64,000 bases of DNA from CAZJLP01 sp964546955 (GTDB lineage: Bacteria; Verrucomicrobiota; Verrucomicrobiia; Opitutales; Opitutaceae). The DNA is taken from the NCBI GenBank assembly GCA_964546955.1, contig CAZJLP010000003.1:1-64000 (forward strand). The letters are read 5' to 3'. Made by a program: the position numbers and the translations under genes. Below, piece by piece: positions 45,694-53,851 of this stretch (the first letter of the stretch is position 1; every line of letters starts with the position of its first letter). The notes below the pieces were generated by a model. It saw only the letters and a list, made by a program, of their open reading frames with translations. It did no database searches and was not told the DNA's origin.

Positions 45694-46307
45694 AACACTC
45701 CCTGCGTTCCGTTCTCGCCCTGGCCCTTGGATGCGGCCTCGCGGCCTACAGCACCCGCGGGCAGACCGCTCCCCAACCCCTCAGCACGGGCTCGCGGACG
45801 GACATCAGCGCCGAACACCTGGAGCTCATGAGCACGGAAACCGAGACCCGGGGACTTTTCCGGGGAAATGTGGTGGTGACGGGAAACAACATCCGGGTGA
45901 CCTGCGACCGACTGGAAGTCATCGCGGCCGGCGTCGGCAAAAAAGACGAAATCACCAACAAGGCCGATCAGTTCAAGTACCTCCTCGCCACCGGGCAGGT
46001 CCGCATCATTCAGGGCGACCGCGAGGCGAACTGTGGGCGCGCCGAAATCTTTCCGAAGGAAGATCGCATTCTGCTGACAGAGAAGCCGGTCGTGATCGAT
46101 CACGGCAGCGACGCGGTTTTCACCGGCGAGCCGCTGGAGCTCTTTCGGGGCGAGCGCCAGGTCAAAGGGACTAACGTCAAAGTGAGCTTCCCCCAGCTCA
46201 AAGATCTCGGTTTTGACAAGAAAGCTCCCCCACCCAAGGCGGAAACCCCCGCGCCAGCCGCGCCTGTGCCCACTCAACCGGCGCCGACGCCCCCTTCTCC
46301 GAAATGA
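45690..46307 (+). CDS. lptA: LPS transport periplasmic protein LptA
   Basis: The product has 205 residues with a signal peptide (about 1-24, STRGQ). The mature part has the OstA/LptA beta-jellyroll pattern (AEHLELMSTETETRGLFRGNVVVTGNN, LEVIAAG, GQVRIIQGDREANCGRAEIF, ILLTEKPVVIDHGSDAVFTGEPLEL) and a Pro/Ala-rich tail (about 178-205). LptA bridges the periplasm to carry LPS to the outer membrane. Start and stop overlap the neighbours by four bases on both sides (ATGA), indicating a tightly coupled operon. Confidence 0.88.
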   Translation: MKHSLRSVLALALGCGLAAYSTRGQTAPQPLSTGSRTDISAEHLELMSTETETRGLFRGNVVVTGNNIRVTCDRLEVIAAGVGKKDEITNKADQFKYLLATGQVRIIQGDREANCGRAEIFPKEDRILLTEKPVVIDHGSDAVFTGEPLELFRGERQVKGTNVKVSFPQLKDLGFDKKAPPPKAETPAPAAPVPTQPAPTPPSPK

Positions 46308-47095
46308 GCGCGCCGCCTCCCGCCCCCATTCGCAGCCCGGCCATTCCTGTCCGGCCGAAACCGGATCTAAGTGTCACTCAAATCCGGACCGATGCTCTGG
46401 TCAAAACCTACGGCGAGCGGAACGTCGTTAATGGAGTCGATATCCGAGTCAACGCGGGTGAAGTCGTCGGCCTGCTCGGCCCCAACGGCGCGGGCAAGAC
46501 CACCACGTTCTACATGATCGTCGGGCTCATTCCCGCGACCAAGGGAAAGGTCCTGATCAATAACAACGACGCCACCAAGCTGCGCATGCACGATCGCGCG
46601 CGCCTGGGTATTGGTTACCTTCCGCAGGAAGCGTCCGTCTTTCGCAAGCTCACCGTCGAAGAGAACATTCTGGCGATCGTGGAGACATTGGATCTTCCGC
46701 GCCGCGAGCGCCCCGCCCGGGTGAAGCATCATTTGGAGGAGCTCAAGCTCACCCATGTCTCCAAGCAGAAAGCCTACACCCTTTCCGGCGGCGAGCGGCG
46801 GCGCCTCGAAATCGCCCGCGCCTTGGTCACGGACCCGAAGTTCCTGCTGATGGACGAACCCTTCGCCGGCGTGGATCCCATCTCGGTCAAGGGCGTGCAG
46901 GAAATGATCCTCGCGCTGAAGGAGCGAGGAATCGGTATTCTAATCACCGATCACAACGTGCGCGACACCCTCAAGGTCGTCGACCGGGGCTACATCATCC
47001 ATCAGGGGAAGGTGCTAACTGAAGGCACAAGCGACTTCTTGATCAACAATCCCCAGGCGCGCGAATTCTACCTGGGGAAGGATTTTAATCTGTGA
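46304..47095 (+). CDS. lptB: LPS export ABC transporter ATP-binding protein LptB
   Basis: The product has 263 residues. Walker A GPNGAGKTT, Q-loop YLPQEASVF, ABC signature LSGGERRRLEIARAL, Walker B FLLMDEPFAGVDP and the switch His in ITDHNVRDTLKVVDRGYII are all present. The C-terminus (DFLINNPQAREFYLGKDFNL) is typical of LptB. The first about 25 residues are a Pro-rich extension not usual for E. coli LptB. It powers LPS extraction together with LptFG, which are not in this window. It overlaps lptA by four bases. Confidence 0.95.
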   Translation: MSAPPPAPIRSPAIPVRPKPDLSVTQIRTDALVKTYGERNVVNGVDIRVNAGEVVGLLGPNGAGKTTTFYMIVGLIPATKGKVLINNNDATKLRMHDRARLGIGYLPQEASVFRKLTVEENILAIVETLDLPRRERPARVKHHLEELKLTHVSKQKAYTLSGGERRRLEIARALVTDPKFLLMDEPFAGVDPISVKGVQEMILALKERGIGILITDHNVRDTLKVVDRGYIIHQGKVLTEGTSDFLINNPQAREFYLGKDFNL

Positions 47096-47106
47096 GACCG
47101 AGCCTC

Positions 47107-47198
47107 AGGCAGTAAGCTATAAGCTTTAAGCGTTAAGCTTTTTCTAACACAGTGGTCCGAGTTCGAGGCTTATAGCTTAGAGCTTACCGCTTATCGCT
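47107..47198. repeat. Inverted repeat of taagc units between lptB and hprK
   Basis: The left arm (about 47107-47138) contains repeated taagc units spaced seven to eight bases apart (gtaagctataagctttaagc). The right arm (47167-47198) is its near complement. The spacer is AT-rich. A related single arm (gcgataagcgatgagc) lies after hprK near 48410-48426. It may form a terminator or attenuator before hprK, or be a mobile palindromic repeat. Confidence 0.6.
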
Positions 47199-47210
47199 CG
47201 TACTCACCCC

Positions 47211-48227
47211 ATGCAAAAAGCCATCCACGGCATCACGATCGGACATTTTTTCGAGACGTACCGCGAAAAGCTGAAGCTTGAGTTGGTGACGGATGGTTCG
47301 GGACTCCATCGACTGATCCGGGAAGGCAGTATCAACCGCCCTGCCCTGGCGCTGACCGGCTTCTTCAAGTATTTCGCGAACAAACGGATTCAGGTTCTTG
47401 GAGCGGCCGAGATGACCTACCTGAAGACGCTGACACAGCAGAAGCAGATCGAAATCATCAATGAGATGGTCGATCGACAGATCCCCTGCCTCGTTCTCAC
47501 GCGCAATTTCAATCCGACCCACCCGATGCTCGCGGTGGCGGAAGAGCGCAACCTTCCGATTTTCCGGACTTCGCTGATCACGATGAATTTCGTGAATCTC
47601 GCGACGTTGTGCATCGACAATGAATTTGCGCCCTCGACCACGGAGCACGCGACCACGCTCGATATCAAAGGCATCGGCGTTCTGCTCCGCGGCACAAGCG
47701 GCGTGGGAAAAAGCGAATGCGCGCTGGCTTTGATCGAGCGCGGGCACTCCCTCGTCGCGGACGATCTCACTGTCATCAAGCTGCTGGATGAGCGCGAACT
47801 CATGGCCACCTCGCGAACGCTGAACCGCGGCTACATGGAATGCCGCGGCATCGGCATCATCAATATCGCGGAAATGTTCGGTGTGAAAAGCATTCGCGTC
47901 GAAAAGCGGATCGACATGGTCGTGTCCCTGGTCGAGTGGACGCCGGACGTGATCGAAGAGCGGACGGGCCTGGAGGAAAATTTTTACGAAGTCCTCGGTC
48001 AGCGCGTCCCGCACATGGTGCTCTACGTCCGACCCGGCCGCGACATGGCCCGCTTGGTCGAAGTGGCCGCCCTGACCCAAGCGCTCAAGAAAATGGGCCA
48101 CGACCCCGCCAAGGATTTCAACGACNNNNNNNNNNGGCTCATCGCCTTCATGACCAAACAGGCCGAAAAACCCACCAAGGTCATCCGACTCGTGGAAGAA
48201 GACGAAGAGCGCCGCGGCCAAGCCTAG
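47211..48227 (+). CDS. hprK: HPr kinase/phosphorylase (contains a 10-N assembly gap)
   Basis: The product has about 338 residues. The N-terminal domain (1-140) precedes the P-loop GTSGVGKS at 161-168, the catalytic region HSLVADDLTVIK and the HprK signature MECRGIGIINIAEMFG. The C-terminal K-loop/hexamer region is interrupted by ten N at 48126-48135, which keep the frame as given but may be only nominal. HprK phosphorylates HPr on Ser in response to metabolites. Placement right after lptB recalls clusters where PTS regulators follow the lpt genes. A palindromic repeat lies just upstream. Confidence 0.92.
   Translation: MQKAIHGITIGHFFETYREKLKLELVTDGSGLHRLIREGSINRPALALTGFFKYFANKRIQVLGAAEMTYLKTLTQQKQIEIINEMVDRQIPCLVLTRNFNPTHPMLAVAEERNLPIFRTSLITMNFVNLATLCIDNEFAPSTTEHATTLDIKGIGVLLRGTSGVGKSECALALIERGHSLVADDLTVIKLLDERELMATSRTLNRGYMECRGIGIINIAEMFGVKSIRVEKRIDMVVSLVEWTPDVIEERTGLEENFYEVLGQRVPHMVLYVRPGRDMARLVEVAALTQALKKMGHDPAKDFNDXXXXLIAFMTKQAEKPTKVIRLVEEDEERRGQA
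48126..48135. other. Assembly gap (10 N) inside hprK
   Basis: Ten N bases, probably a scaffold join of unknown true length. Four codons of hprK are undetermined. Confidence 0.99.
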
Positions 48228-48475
48228 GCGGCGGCGCGGCGCCACCGATTGGCTTACAGAGCCTGAAGGACCGCGGTTCCAAGGTGGAGCGCGATCTCCG
48301 AGCGCGCTGTTGGACTCTGATCTACGGCGGATGTCTAAGAAGAACCAATCCGGTTGCGAGACTCCACCTCGCTCTGCTAGGTCCCGCAATCGCATGCACC
48401 GCACCCACGAGCGATAAGCGATGAGCAATCGCGGAAGGCCTTGCCAGCAGCCCGTCATCCCGGCTGGCTAGCACG

Positions 48476-49234
48476 ATGTCACTCTCTGCCCGCCACGATG
48501 GTCGCCGTCCGGATCAACTGCGCACGGTCACGTTCGAACCCAACATCGCGCCGCACGCCACGGGCTCCGTTCTCGTCAGTTTTGGCCATACTCGGGTGAT
48601 CTGCGCTGCCACGATTGAAGCGAAGGTACCGACGTGGATGCGGCAGCAGGGAGTCAAAGGAGGGTGGTTGACGGCGGAGTACTCGATGCTGCCTTACAGC
48701 ACGCACGAGCGGAAACAACGCGATATTTCCAAAGGGAAAATCGATGGACGCACCGTTGAGATCCAACGACTGATCGGACGGTCGTTGCGGGCTGTCATCG
48801 ACCTGCAGAAGTTAGGCGACAACACGCTCTGGGTCGATTGCGACGTTCTTCAGGCCGACGGGGGCACGCGGACCGCTTCGATCACGGGCGCCTACCTTGC
48901 AGCCCGCCTGGCGGTGCAAAGGCTGCTCGATGAAAAGAAACTGGCTGAGAATCCCCTTATTGATTCCGTCGCGGCGGTGAGTGTCGGACTTTTCGATGGC
49001 CGAGAGCTGCTCGATCTTGCGTACCTTGAAGACAAAGATGCCGAGGTGGATTTCAACATCGTCATGACGGGCAAAGGCCAGTTCGTGGAAGTCCAGGGCA
49101 CCGGCGAAGAATCGACGTTTTCAAACGACCAGTTGCAAAGCCTCCTCGTCCTCGCGCAAAAAGGGCTGAAAGAGCTCTCCGCCGCCCAGACCGCGTTCCT
49201 GACGAAACAGCTCCTCTCCTCCTTCAAGCTCTGA
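48476..49234 (+). CDS. rph: Ribonuclease PH
   Basis: The product has 252 residues, the usual size. RNase PH trims tRNA 3' ends phosphorolytically. Seen: the N-terminal RHDGRRPDQLRTV, GSVLVSFGHTRVICAATIE, the signature KGGWLTAEYSMLPYSTHER, IGRSLRAVIDLQKLGDNTLWVDCDVLQADGGTRTASITGA and the C-terminal VDFNIVMTGKGQFVEVQGTGEES. All substrate-binding Arg and the phosphate-site residues appear intact. It lies 248 bp after hprK; a short palindromic repeat sits in between. Confidence 0.95.
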   Translation: MSLSARHDGRRPDQLRTVTFEPNIAPHATGSVLVSFGHTRVICAATIEAKVPTWMRQQGVKGGWLTAEYSMLPYSTHERKQRDISKGKIDGRTVEIQRLIGRSLRAVIDLQKLGDNTLWVDCDVLQADGGTRTASITGAYLAARLAVQRLLDEKKLAENPLIDSVAAVSVGLFDGRELLDLAYLEDKDAEVDFNIVMTGKGQFVEVQGTGEESTFSNDQLQSLLVLAQKGLKELSAAQTAFLTKQLLSSFKL

Positions 49235-49260
49235 GTCGAGGATCGACAAGGGCAAGGCCT

Positions 49261-49277
49261 CCGGACTCGCCCTACCC
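49261..49277 (-). repeat. Dispersed ggtagggcga-type repeat, copy 2
   Basis: On the minus strand this reads ggtagggcgagtccgg. It belongs to the same intergenic repeat family as 40026, 50538 and 51306. Confidence 0.45.
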
Positions 49278-49367
49278 TTCAGCAGCTCCATTCACCGACT
49301 TCCATCTCCCCGCAGCCAAGGCTCGCCTCCTGGCAAGAGATCTGCTCCCTTTTCCGCAGGTCATCCC

Positions 49368-49559
49368 ATGAAAACGTTCAAGCTGCCCCTCATCGCCTTC
49401 GCCGCCTCTCTGCCGTTGCATGTCTTCGGGCATCCGGGACACGACGGCCATGAGTTGACCTGGGACTTTCATGTTCACGGCTGGGAGCACGTCGCTTGGA
49501 TCGCCGTCGGTGTGATCATCCTGGGCAGCCTGTACCGTTACGCCCGCAATCGGAGCTGA
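49368..49559 (+). CDS. Small His-rich membrane protein
   Basis: The product has 63 residues. A signal peptide (about 1-21, ending HVFG) is followed by HPGHDGHELTWDFHVHGWEH (seven His among residues 22-41) and one transmembrane helix (WIAVGVIILGSLYRYA). The mature start HPGHDG recalls the metal-binding N-terminus of HupE/UreJ nickel permeases, but the rest of that family is absent. Being next to urease accessory genes, a role in nickel or other metal handling is plausible; this is inference from composition and position. Confidence 0.65.
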   Translation: MKTFKLPLIAFAASLPLHVFGHPGHDGHELTWDFHVHGWEHVAWIAVGVIILGSLYRYARNRS

Positions 49560-49678
49560 ATCAGGTTCGCAGTAGCGTTACTCGCCTTCCGAGGTTGAAC
49601 GCGACCTCCGGGCGCGTTGGTTTGCACACACGTCGCTGGCCGCCCGCGCCGAGCACGTCCAACAATCGCTCCGACGAT

Positions 49679-50521
49679 CTACAACTTCCGCGGATCGCAC
49701 GTCATCCGCGGCAGGTGCTTTGACAAAATCGCTCGCAGGGAGCGGAACGTTTCACGCAGACCAATGCCGTCCTCGGCGACAAGCTTGATGCTCCACGCGC
49801 CTACGTTGCCATGAAGCGCGCTGAGCCCTACCCAGCGCTTCGGGCCATGAAGCGAAGCGATCTCACCCTGCCATTCCGAGCTCTCGACTAAGCGCGTCGA
49901 AAGGACCACCACGTTTGCGAAGCACGCGCTTTCGGCTCGGCCAGCCAGCTCAGCAAGAATCCGAAATTCTTCGCCGCTCAGCGAGAAACGCTCGCGTAAA
50001 ACGAGCACACTGCCGACGCAAAGCGTTGTCTCGAGTTGAAGACTCTCCCACGCCCATTTTTCACCCCGCGCGACTCTCCCCGGCAGCAGCACGTCGGCGA
50101 ACATGAGTTCGCCGCCTGCAGCGACATTCAGCTCCGTCGTCTGACGGTAACGCGAACCGAGATGCGGCACCAACGGTTCGGGCCACACCTCCAACCATCC
50201 CCCACGGGCCACGGAGAATTTTTGGCGACACGTCGCCGAGCCCGTCTTCATTTGAAAAACCCGGCTCGCGCTCGGCGTGGTCAAGAGGAGCGCAGCGCCT
50301 TCGTTGACTGCCACGGACATTTCAAGCGCGTCTCCCTCCAGGATGCCAGCCGTCGGGTTCACGACTTGAACGAGCAACGCATTCGCCGCGTTATCCCAGT
50401 AAGGCTTGCTCAAGTGATAGGGCGCGCGAAACGACTGCTCCGCCAGGACGGTACGCCCGCCAGGCCTCGTCGCTGCCCGAAGCGAAAGATGACCGGCAAA
50501 CGAAGTCATCGCGAGAGGCAA
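49679..50521 (-). CDS. ureD: Urease accessory protein UreD/UreH
   Basis: The product has 280 residues; a start four codons in (50509, MTSFAGHL) is equally possible. UreD scaffolds the UreFG complex on apo-urease during nickel insertion. Seen: family blocks LVQVVNPTAGILEGDALEMSV, LLTTPSASRVFQMK, GGWLEVWPEPLVPHLGSRYRQTTEL and FADVLLPGRVARGE. It is the last gene of the minus-strand ureE-F-G-D run, 138 bp after ureG. No ureABC is present in the window. Confidence 0.9.
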   Translation of the reverse strand: MPLAMTSFAGHLSLRAATRPGGRTVLAEQSFRAPYHLSKPYWDNAANALLVQVVNPTAGILEGDALEMSVAVNEGAALLLTTPSASRVFQMKTGSATCRQKFSVARGGWLEVWPEPLVPHLGSRYRQTTELNVAAGGELMFADVLLPGRVARGEKWAWESLQLETTLCVGSVLVLRERFSLSGEEFRILAELAGRAESACFANVVVLSTRLVESSEWQGEIASLHGPKRWVGLSALHGNVGAWSIKLVAEDGIGLRETFRSLRAILSKHLPRMTCDPRKL

Positions 50522-50537
50522 GGAAAGCGGATCTGAA

Positions 50538-50560
50538 GGTAGGGTGAGACGGCTCCCTCG
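50538..50560 (+). repeat. Dispersed ggtagggcga-type repeat, copy 3
   Basis: A diverged copy (ggtagggtgagacggctccc) in the ureG-ureD intergenic region. Confidence 0.4.
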
Positions 50561-50659
50561 ATATGCTCGGGACCTTGAGCCCCTCGAACCGGCGGACTCG
50601 CGGTACGCTGAAAATACCGCAAAGGCCTCATGCGTCCCTCAGCAGCGACACAGTTCATC

Positions 50660-51280
50660 CTAAGCCTTCGCTTTCTTCCCAAACAGCACCTCGCGCTCAA
50701 TCCAGGCGATCACCTGATCGAGGTTGTGCTCGCGTTTGAGGTCACAAAACAGAAACGGCCGCGCACCGCGCTGTACCTTGGCGTCGCGCTCCATCACGCC
50801 GAGATCGGCGCCGACCAACGGCGCCAAATCGATTTTGTTGATGATGAGCAAATCGCTGAAGCGAATGGCCGGCCCGCCTTTGCGCGGAATCTTATCCCCT
50901 TCCGCCACGTCGATCACGTAAATGAACGCGTCGACCAACTCCGGCGAAAACGTTGCCGAGAGGTTATCGCCACCGCTTTCGACCAGCACCAACTGCAAAT
51001 CCGCAAATTTCGCCTCCATCGCGCGCACAGCCTGCTCATTCATCGTGGTATCGTCGCGGATGGCCGTGTGCGGACACCCCCCCGTCTCCACGCCGGCGAT
51101 ACGCTCCGGCGGCAAGGCCCCGTTTCTGGTCAGGAACTGCGCGTCCTCGAGCGTATAGATATCATTCGTGACCACCGCCATCGAGTAGCGGTCGCGCAGC
51201 TTCTGACAGAGTTTGAGACAAAGCATCGTCTTGCCGGATCCCACCGGGCCACCGACGCCGATACGAGGAGGACGAGTCAT
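50660..51280 (-). CDS. ureG: Urease accessory GTPase UreG
   Basis: The product has 206 residues, full length. P-loop GVGGPVGSGKT at 8-18, the switch region VVTNDIYTLEDAQFL, the metal-binding GGCPHTAIRDD (the Cys-Pro-His nickel/zinc motif), ESGGDNLSATFSPELVDAFIYVIDVAEGDKIPRKGGPAI and NKIDLAPLVGADL are all visible. UreG couples GTP hydrolysis to nickel delivery to urease. It lies between ureF and ureD on the minus strand. Confidence 0.96.
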   Translation of the reverse strand: MTRPPRIGVGGPVGSGKTMLCLKLCQKLRDRYSMAVVTNDIYTLEDAQFLTRNGALPPERIAGVETGGCPHTAIRDDTTMNEQAVRAMEAKFADLQLVLVESGGDNLSATFSPELVDAFIYVIDVAEGDKIPRKGGPAIRFSDLLIINKIDLAPLVGADLGVMERDAKVQRGARPFLFCDLKREHNLDQVIAWIEREVLFGKKAKA

Positions 51281-51305
51281 GAGGAAAAGGGCTGAAGATT
51301 TAAAA

Positions 51306-51340
51306 GGTAGGGCGAACGCGTCCCCGCCGAGCCGTCGTCA
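51306..51340 (+). repeat. Dispersed ggtagggcga-type repeat, copy 4
   Basis: ggtagggcgaacgcg followed by gccgagccgtcgtc in the ureF-ureG gap; the right half matches copy 1 (gccgtcgtg). Confidence 0.5.
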
Positions 51341-51451
51341 CGGCGATATTGCCAACAATGTACGCATCGCCGCGCACCGCTGCGGTCACGAATAATAGGT
51401 CGGGTCTGGTTAAGAAATTCGCGTCCATTGGCGGTCATTTGCGGCTAAAAA

Positions 51452-52165
51452 TCAGGAAATAAACAACCGCGCCTCGGCCGTTTCATGACGCGCGGCGGCG
51501 ATGTCCAACCAGGGATTGAACCAGCCAATTTCCTCGTACGGGATCGCCACCGCCCCCTGGATTTCCTCGGTCGACCTCGCCATCGCTTCGCTGAGGAGCG
51601 TCTGGCAGCCATTTTGGCCCAGGCGCAACAGCTTCATCGCAGCCGCAAGGAGCGAGGCAACGTTTGAGTAGTACACGGCCGCGAGAACGGCGTTGAGCGG
51701 AGCTTCAATGCATCGCCCTTCCACGACCGCCGAAATCGCAGACGAAAAGGGCCACGCGCCGGAGACGGCTCGCTCGAGATATTCGATCGCAAATGCATCC
51801 TTGCGCAACGTAGCAGCCAGTTCGACGCGTTGCCGACCGATGTTTTCCGAGGCGCGTCGAGCCTCTGCGGCAGTTTTGAGTGCGGCCGAGAGGTGGCAAA
51901 GCTCCTCGACCCGTTTCCAATCGCGCGTTTCGAATGCGCGCCAGGCATTCGCCGCGATCGGCAATTCGACCTGCTTCAGGGTTGGCAAAACCGAATGAAA
52001 CAAAAATGTTCGCAGGGTTTCCCGATCGTGCACCACGCCTTCCTGCGTCAGGCCTTCCAAGCCGAACGAATGGGCATAGGAACCCGTCGGATAGAATGAA
52101 TCCGTGAGCTGCAGAAGTCGCCCGATCCAGGCAGCGTCAGTGGCGATGGCTGGGACCGAGTTCAT
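51452..52165 (-). CDS. ureF: Urease accessory protein UreF
   Basis: The start at 52165 (MNSVPAIA) gives 237 residues; a longer frame from 52201 adds twelve residues. UreF is the all-helical activator of UreG. Seen: LLQLTDSFYPTGSYAHSFGLEGL near the N-terminus, the family's best-kept block, and the C-terminal helices with MKLLRLGQNGCQTLLSEAMARS and WFNPWLDIAAARHETAEARLF. Its start lies within the 3' end of ureE (29-bp overlap), indicating one transcript. Confidence 0.92.
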   Translation of the reverse strand: MNSVPAIATDAAWIGRLLQLTDSFYPTGSYAHSFGLEGLTQEGVVHDRETLRTFLFHSVLPTLKQVELPIAANAWRAFETRDWKRVEELCHLSAALKTAAEARRASENIGRQRVELAATLRKDAFAIEYLERAVSGAWPFSSAISAVVEGRCIEAPLNAVLAAVYYSNVASLLAAAMKLLRLGQNGCQTLLSEAMARSTEEIQGAVAIPYEEIGWFNPWLDIAAARHETAEARLFIS

Positions 52166-52610
52166 GAGGGGAATTGTCGGCACTGATTGCGCCGCGCGCA
52201 AAACGTCCGGGGCGGAAGACCGCTGTTGCAGACCGATACGGCACTTTGAGGCGATCGAAAAGCTGTCTCACCGCCGGATCGTCAGGCGCAAGCAGCCGTG
52301 TCGCTTCCGCCATCAGCTCCAGGTGCAGGTTTCCCACCGCCCAGCCAATGCCCGCGGCCGCCGACGGTGCGATTTCAAGCGACACCTCCAATACGGGTTC
52401 CGGTTCTTGACAGACAACGTACCTCGCGGCCGGCGTTTGCCACACCGTGTCGCCATCCCTCAGCGGCGCATCGAGTTCAAAGCCGAACTCGCGGCCATCG
52501 TCAGCCGTTCCCCGCCAGAGCCGCTTGGCCAATTTCAACCGATCTGCCCGCACCGCAACGACCGGCAAAGCCGGGTCGGCATCGGTCAGCGCGGCATGGA
52601 CAAGTTGCAT
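52137..52610 (-). CDS. ureE: Urease accessory protein UreE (nickel metallochaperone)
   Basis: The product has 157 residues. The N-terminal domain contains DRLKLAKRLWRGTADDGREFGFEL, matching the UreE pattern of a substrate-like beta domain; the C-terminal ferredoxin-like metal domain contains GWAVGNLHLELM and ends GPSHRH. The long poly-His tail of some UreE proteins is absent. It delivers nickel to urease. It is the first gene of the minus-strand accessory run; upstream of it, where ureC would often be, the integron array begins instead. Confidence 0.85.
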   Translation of the reverse strand: MQLVHAALTDADPALPVVAVRADRLKLAKRLWRGTADDGREFGFELDAPLRDGDTVWQTPAARYVVCQEPEPVLEVSLEIAPSAAAGIGWAVGNLHLELMAEATRLLAPDDPAVRQLFDRLKVPYRSATAVFRPGRFARGAISADNSPHELGPSHRH

Positions 52611-52930
52611 AATCCGAGGCGTACCTGGGAAACGAAGGCAGTCAAGGGAGGCCTCGGCTCAACACGCTTCAAATGATAGGGCGTGGGCCGCTCTCTAGAA
52701 TCCTTCGGCTCGCTCACCTGCCCCTACTTCGCGGCGCTCCCCAAAGGGCGTTAGAACGCGAATTTGCGATCTCCTCGCCCTTGCCAGCCTATCCAATTCC
52801 GTTTCAAATCCCTTCTGGCAGCTGGTTAGCAACGGCCAAGTCCGGTCCTCTTGAATTCATGCTTCAACTCACCGTTCGAGAAGTGACGGGGCGAAGCCAT
52901 GCCAGCAGGCATTGTTAGGCCAAGAATCCT
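52611..52930. other. 320-bp junction between the ureE gene and the first cassette
   Basis: No supported gene. It ends with a cassette core site GTTAGGC at 52914-52920, eleven bases before the first cassette ORF. A GTTAGAA at 52750 is a possible decayed core. No integrase fragment and no paired R'' site were seen, so it may hold a worn attC, an attI, or the promoter for the array. The ureEFGD promoter should also be here. Confidence 0.5.
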
Positions 52931-53287
52931 ATGAAACCACAAAGTGCCGCCTCGGTATTCCAAGTCGCGAGTGTCGACGCAGCGTTACGATACTACAAAG
53001 AAGTCCTTGGTTTCTCTGAGGACTTCCGGTTCGGCGACTATGCTGGTGTGAAGCTTGGCGAAGCGTACATCCATCTCTGCGGTCACAGTGTTCACAAAAG
53101 ACCCATAGGTGGCGGGACCATCTACGTGTTCTGCGATGAGGTGGATCGCTACTTTGCCGAGATCAAGAAGAACGGGGCCGTCCTGAAATCCGAGCCACTC
53201 GACTACGACTACGGCATGAGAGATTTCATGGTGGTTGATCCCGACGGCAATCATCTCGCGTTCGGTTGTGAAACCAAGAAAGCCTAA
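52931..53287 (+). CDS. Cassette 1: VOC-superfamily (glyoxalase/bleomycin-resistance-like) protein
   Basis: The product has 118 residues with the single VOC beta-alpha-beta-beta-beta layout repeated: SVDAALRYYKEVLGFSEDF near the N-terminus and MRDFMVVDPDGNHLAFG near the C-terminus. Metal-ligand-like His/Glu positions are present (YIHLCGH, GNHLAF). Members bind drugs or isomerise and dioxygenate small molecules; the role here is unknown. The stop TAA lies in the attC R'' heptamer. It starts 10 bases after the array's first GTTAGGC. Confidence 0.85.
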   Translation: MKPQSAASVFQVASVDAALRYYKEVLGFSEDFRFGDYAGVKLGEAYIHLCGHSVHKRPIGGGTIYVFCDEVDRYFAEIKKNGAVLKSEPLDYDYGMRDFMVVDPDGNHLAFGCETKKA

Positions 53288-53376
53288 CACGGGGCAAGAG
53301 CCAACATGACACTGGCCGGTTTCTCGCTTCGCTCGGCCACGCCGGTCCTCAGTGTGGCTCATCCCTGATGTTAGCC
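53282..53376 (+). other. attC site 1
   Basis: GCCTAAC (53282-53288) to GTTAGCC (53370-53376), 95 bp, family A, with the inner gagccaac/gtggctc pair. Confidence 0.88.
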
Positions 53377-53385
53377 CAAAACCAT

Positions 53386-53754
53386 ATGCCTCCGAAAGTC
53401 GTTCCTATGATGCACGTGCCCGATGTGAAGGCGACGGTTGCCTGGTACGAGTCGATTGGATTCGCGGTGCGGGCCACCCACGAAGAACCAGGCTGCCCAA
53501 TGGACTGGGCTTCGCTGTTTTTTGGTGAGAGCGAGCTTATGCTGTCGGCCGGCGGGGAGTCTTCGTCATCGCCGCGACGAGATTTCGACCTCTACGTTTA
53601 TGTCGACAATGTCGAAGGTCAATTCCGCGCCATTGGGCAGCAGGCGCAGGTTCTGGAAGGACTTCATGCGACCGAATACGGGATGCGAGAGTTCATCATC
53701 AAAGACCTTAATGGCTTTTGGATCACTTTCGGTCAGCCGCTCAAACCTGACTAA
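53386..53754 (+). CDS. Cassette 2: VOC-superfamily protein
   Basis: The start at 53386 gives 122 residues; an ATG at 53368 lies inside attC 1 and is less likely. Seen: MHVPDVKATVAWYESIGFAVRATHEE at the N-terminus and MREFIIKDLNGFWITFGQPL at the C-terminus, typical of glyoxalase-fold proteins. It is homologous in fold to cassette 1 but not a recent copy. The stop overlaps attC 2. Confidence 0.85.
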   Translation: MPPKVVPMMHVPDVKATVAWYESIGFAVRATHEEPGCPMDWASLFFGESELMLSAGGESSSSPRRDFDLYVYVDNVEGQFRAIGQQAQVLEGLHATEYGMREFIIKDLNGFWITFGQPLKPD

Positions 53755-53846
53755 CAAGGCACTAGAGCCAACACCCACGGCTGTCACACGTCCCGCTACG
53801 CAGGAGCCGCGCCAGCCGTAGCCGTGGCTCATCTTTGATGTTGGGC
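53749..53846 (+). other. attC site 2
   Basis: GACTAAC (53749-53755) to GTTGGGC (53840-53846), 98 bp, family A with a long central palindrome. Confidence 0.85.
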
Positions 53847-53851
53847 AGAAG

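Noticed and set aside
52673..52918. 81-residue ORF before the first cassette
   Set aside because: No family-like pattern, and the frame runs through the first core site; probably chance.
52820..52920. Possible attI site or complete first attC
   Set aside because: Only the GTTAGGC end is clear; no matching R'' box or complementary arm was found upstream.
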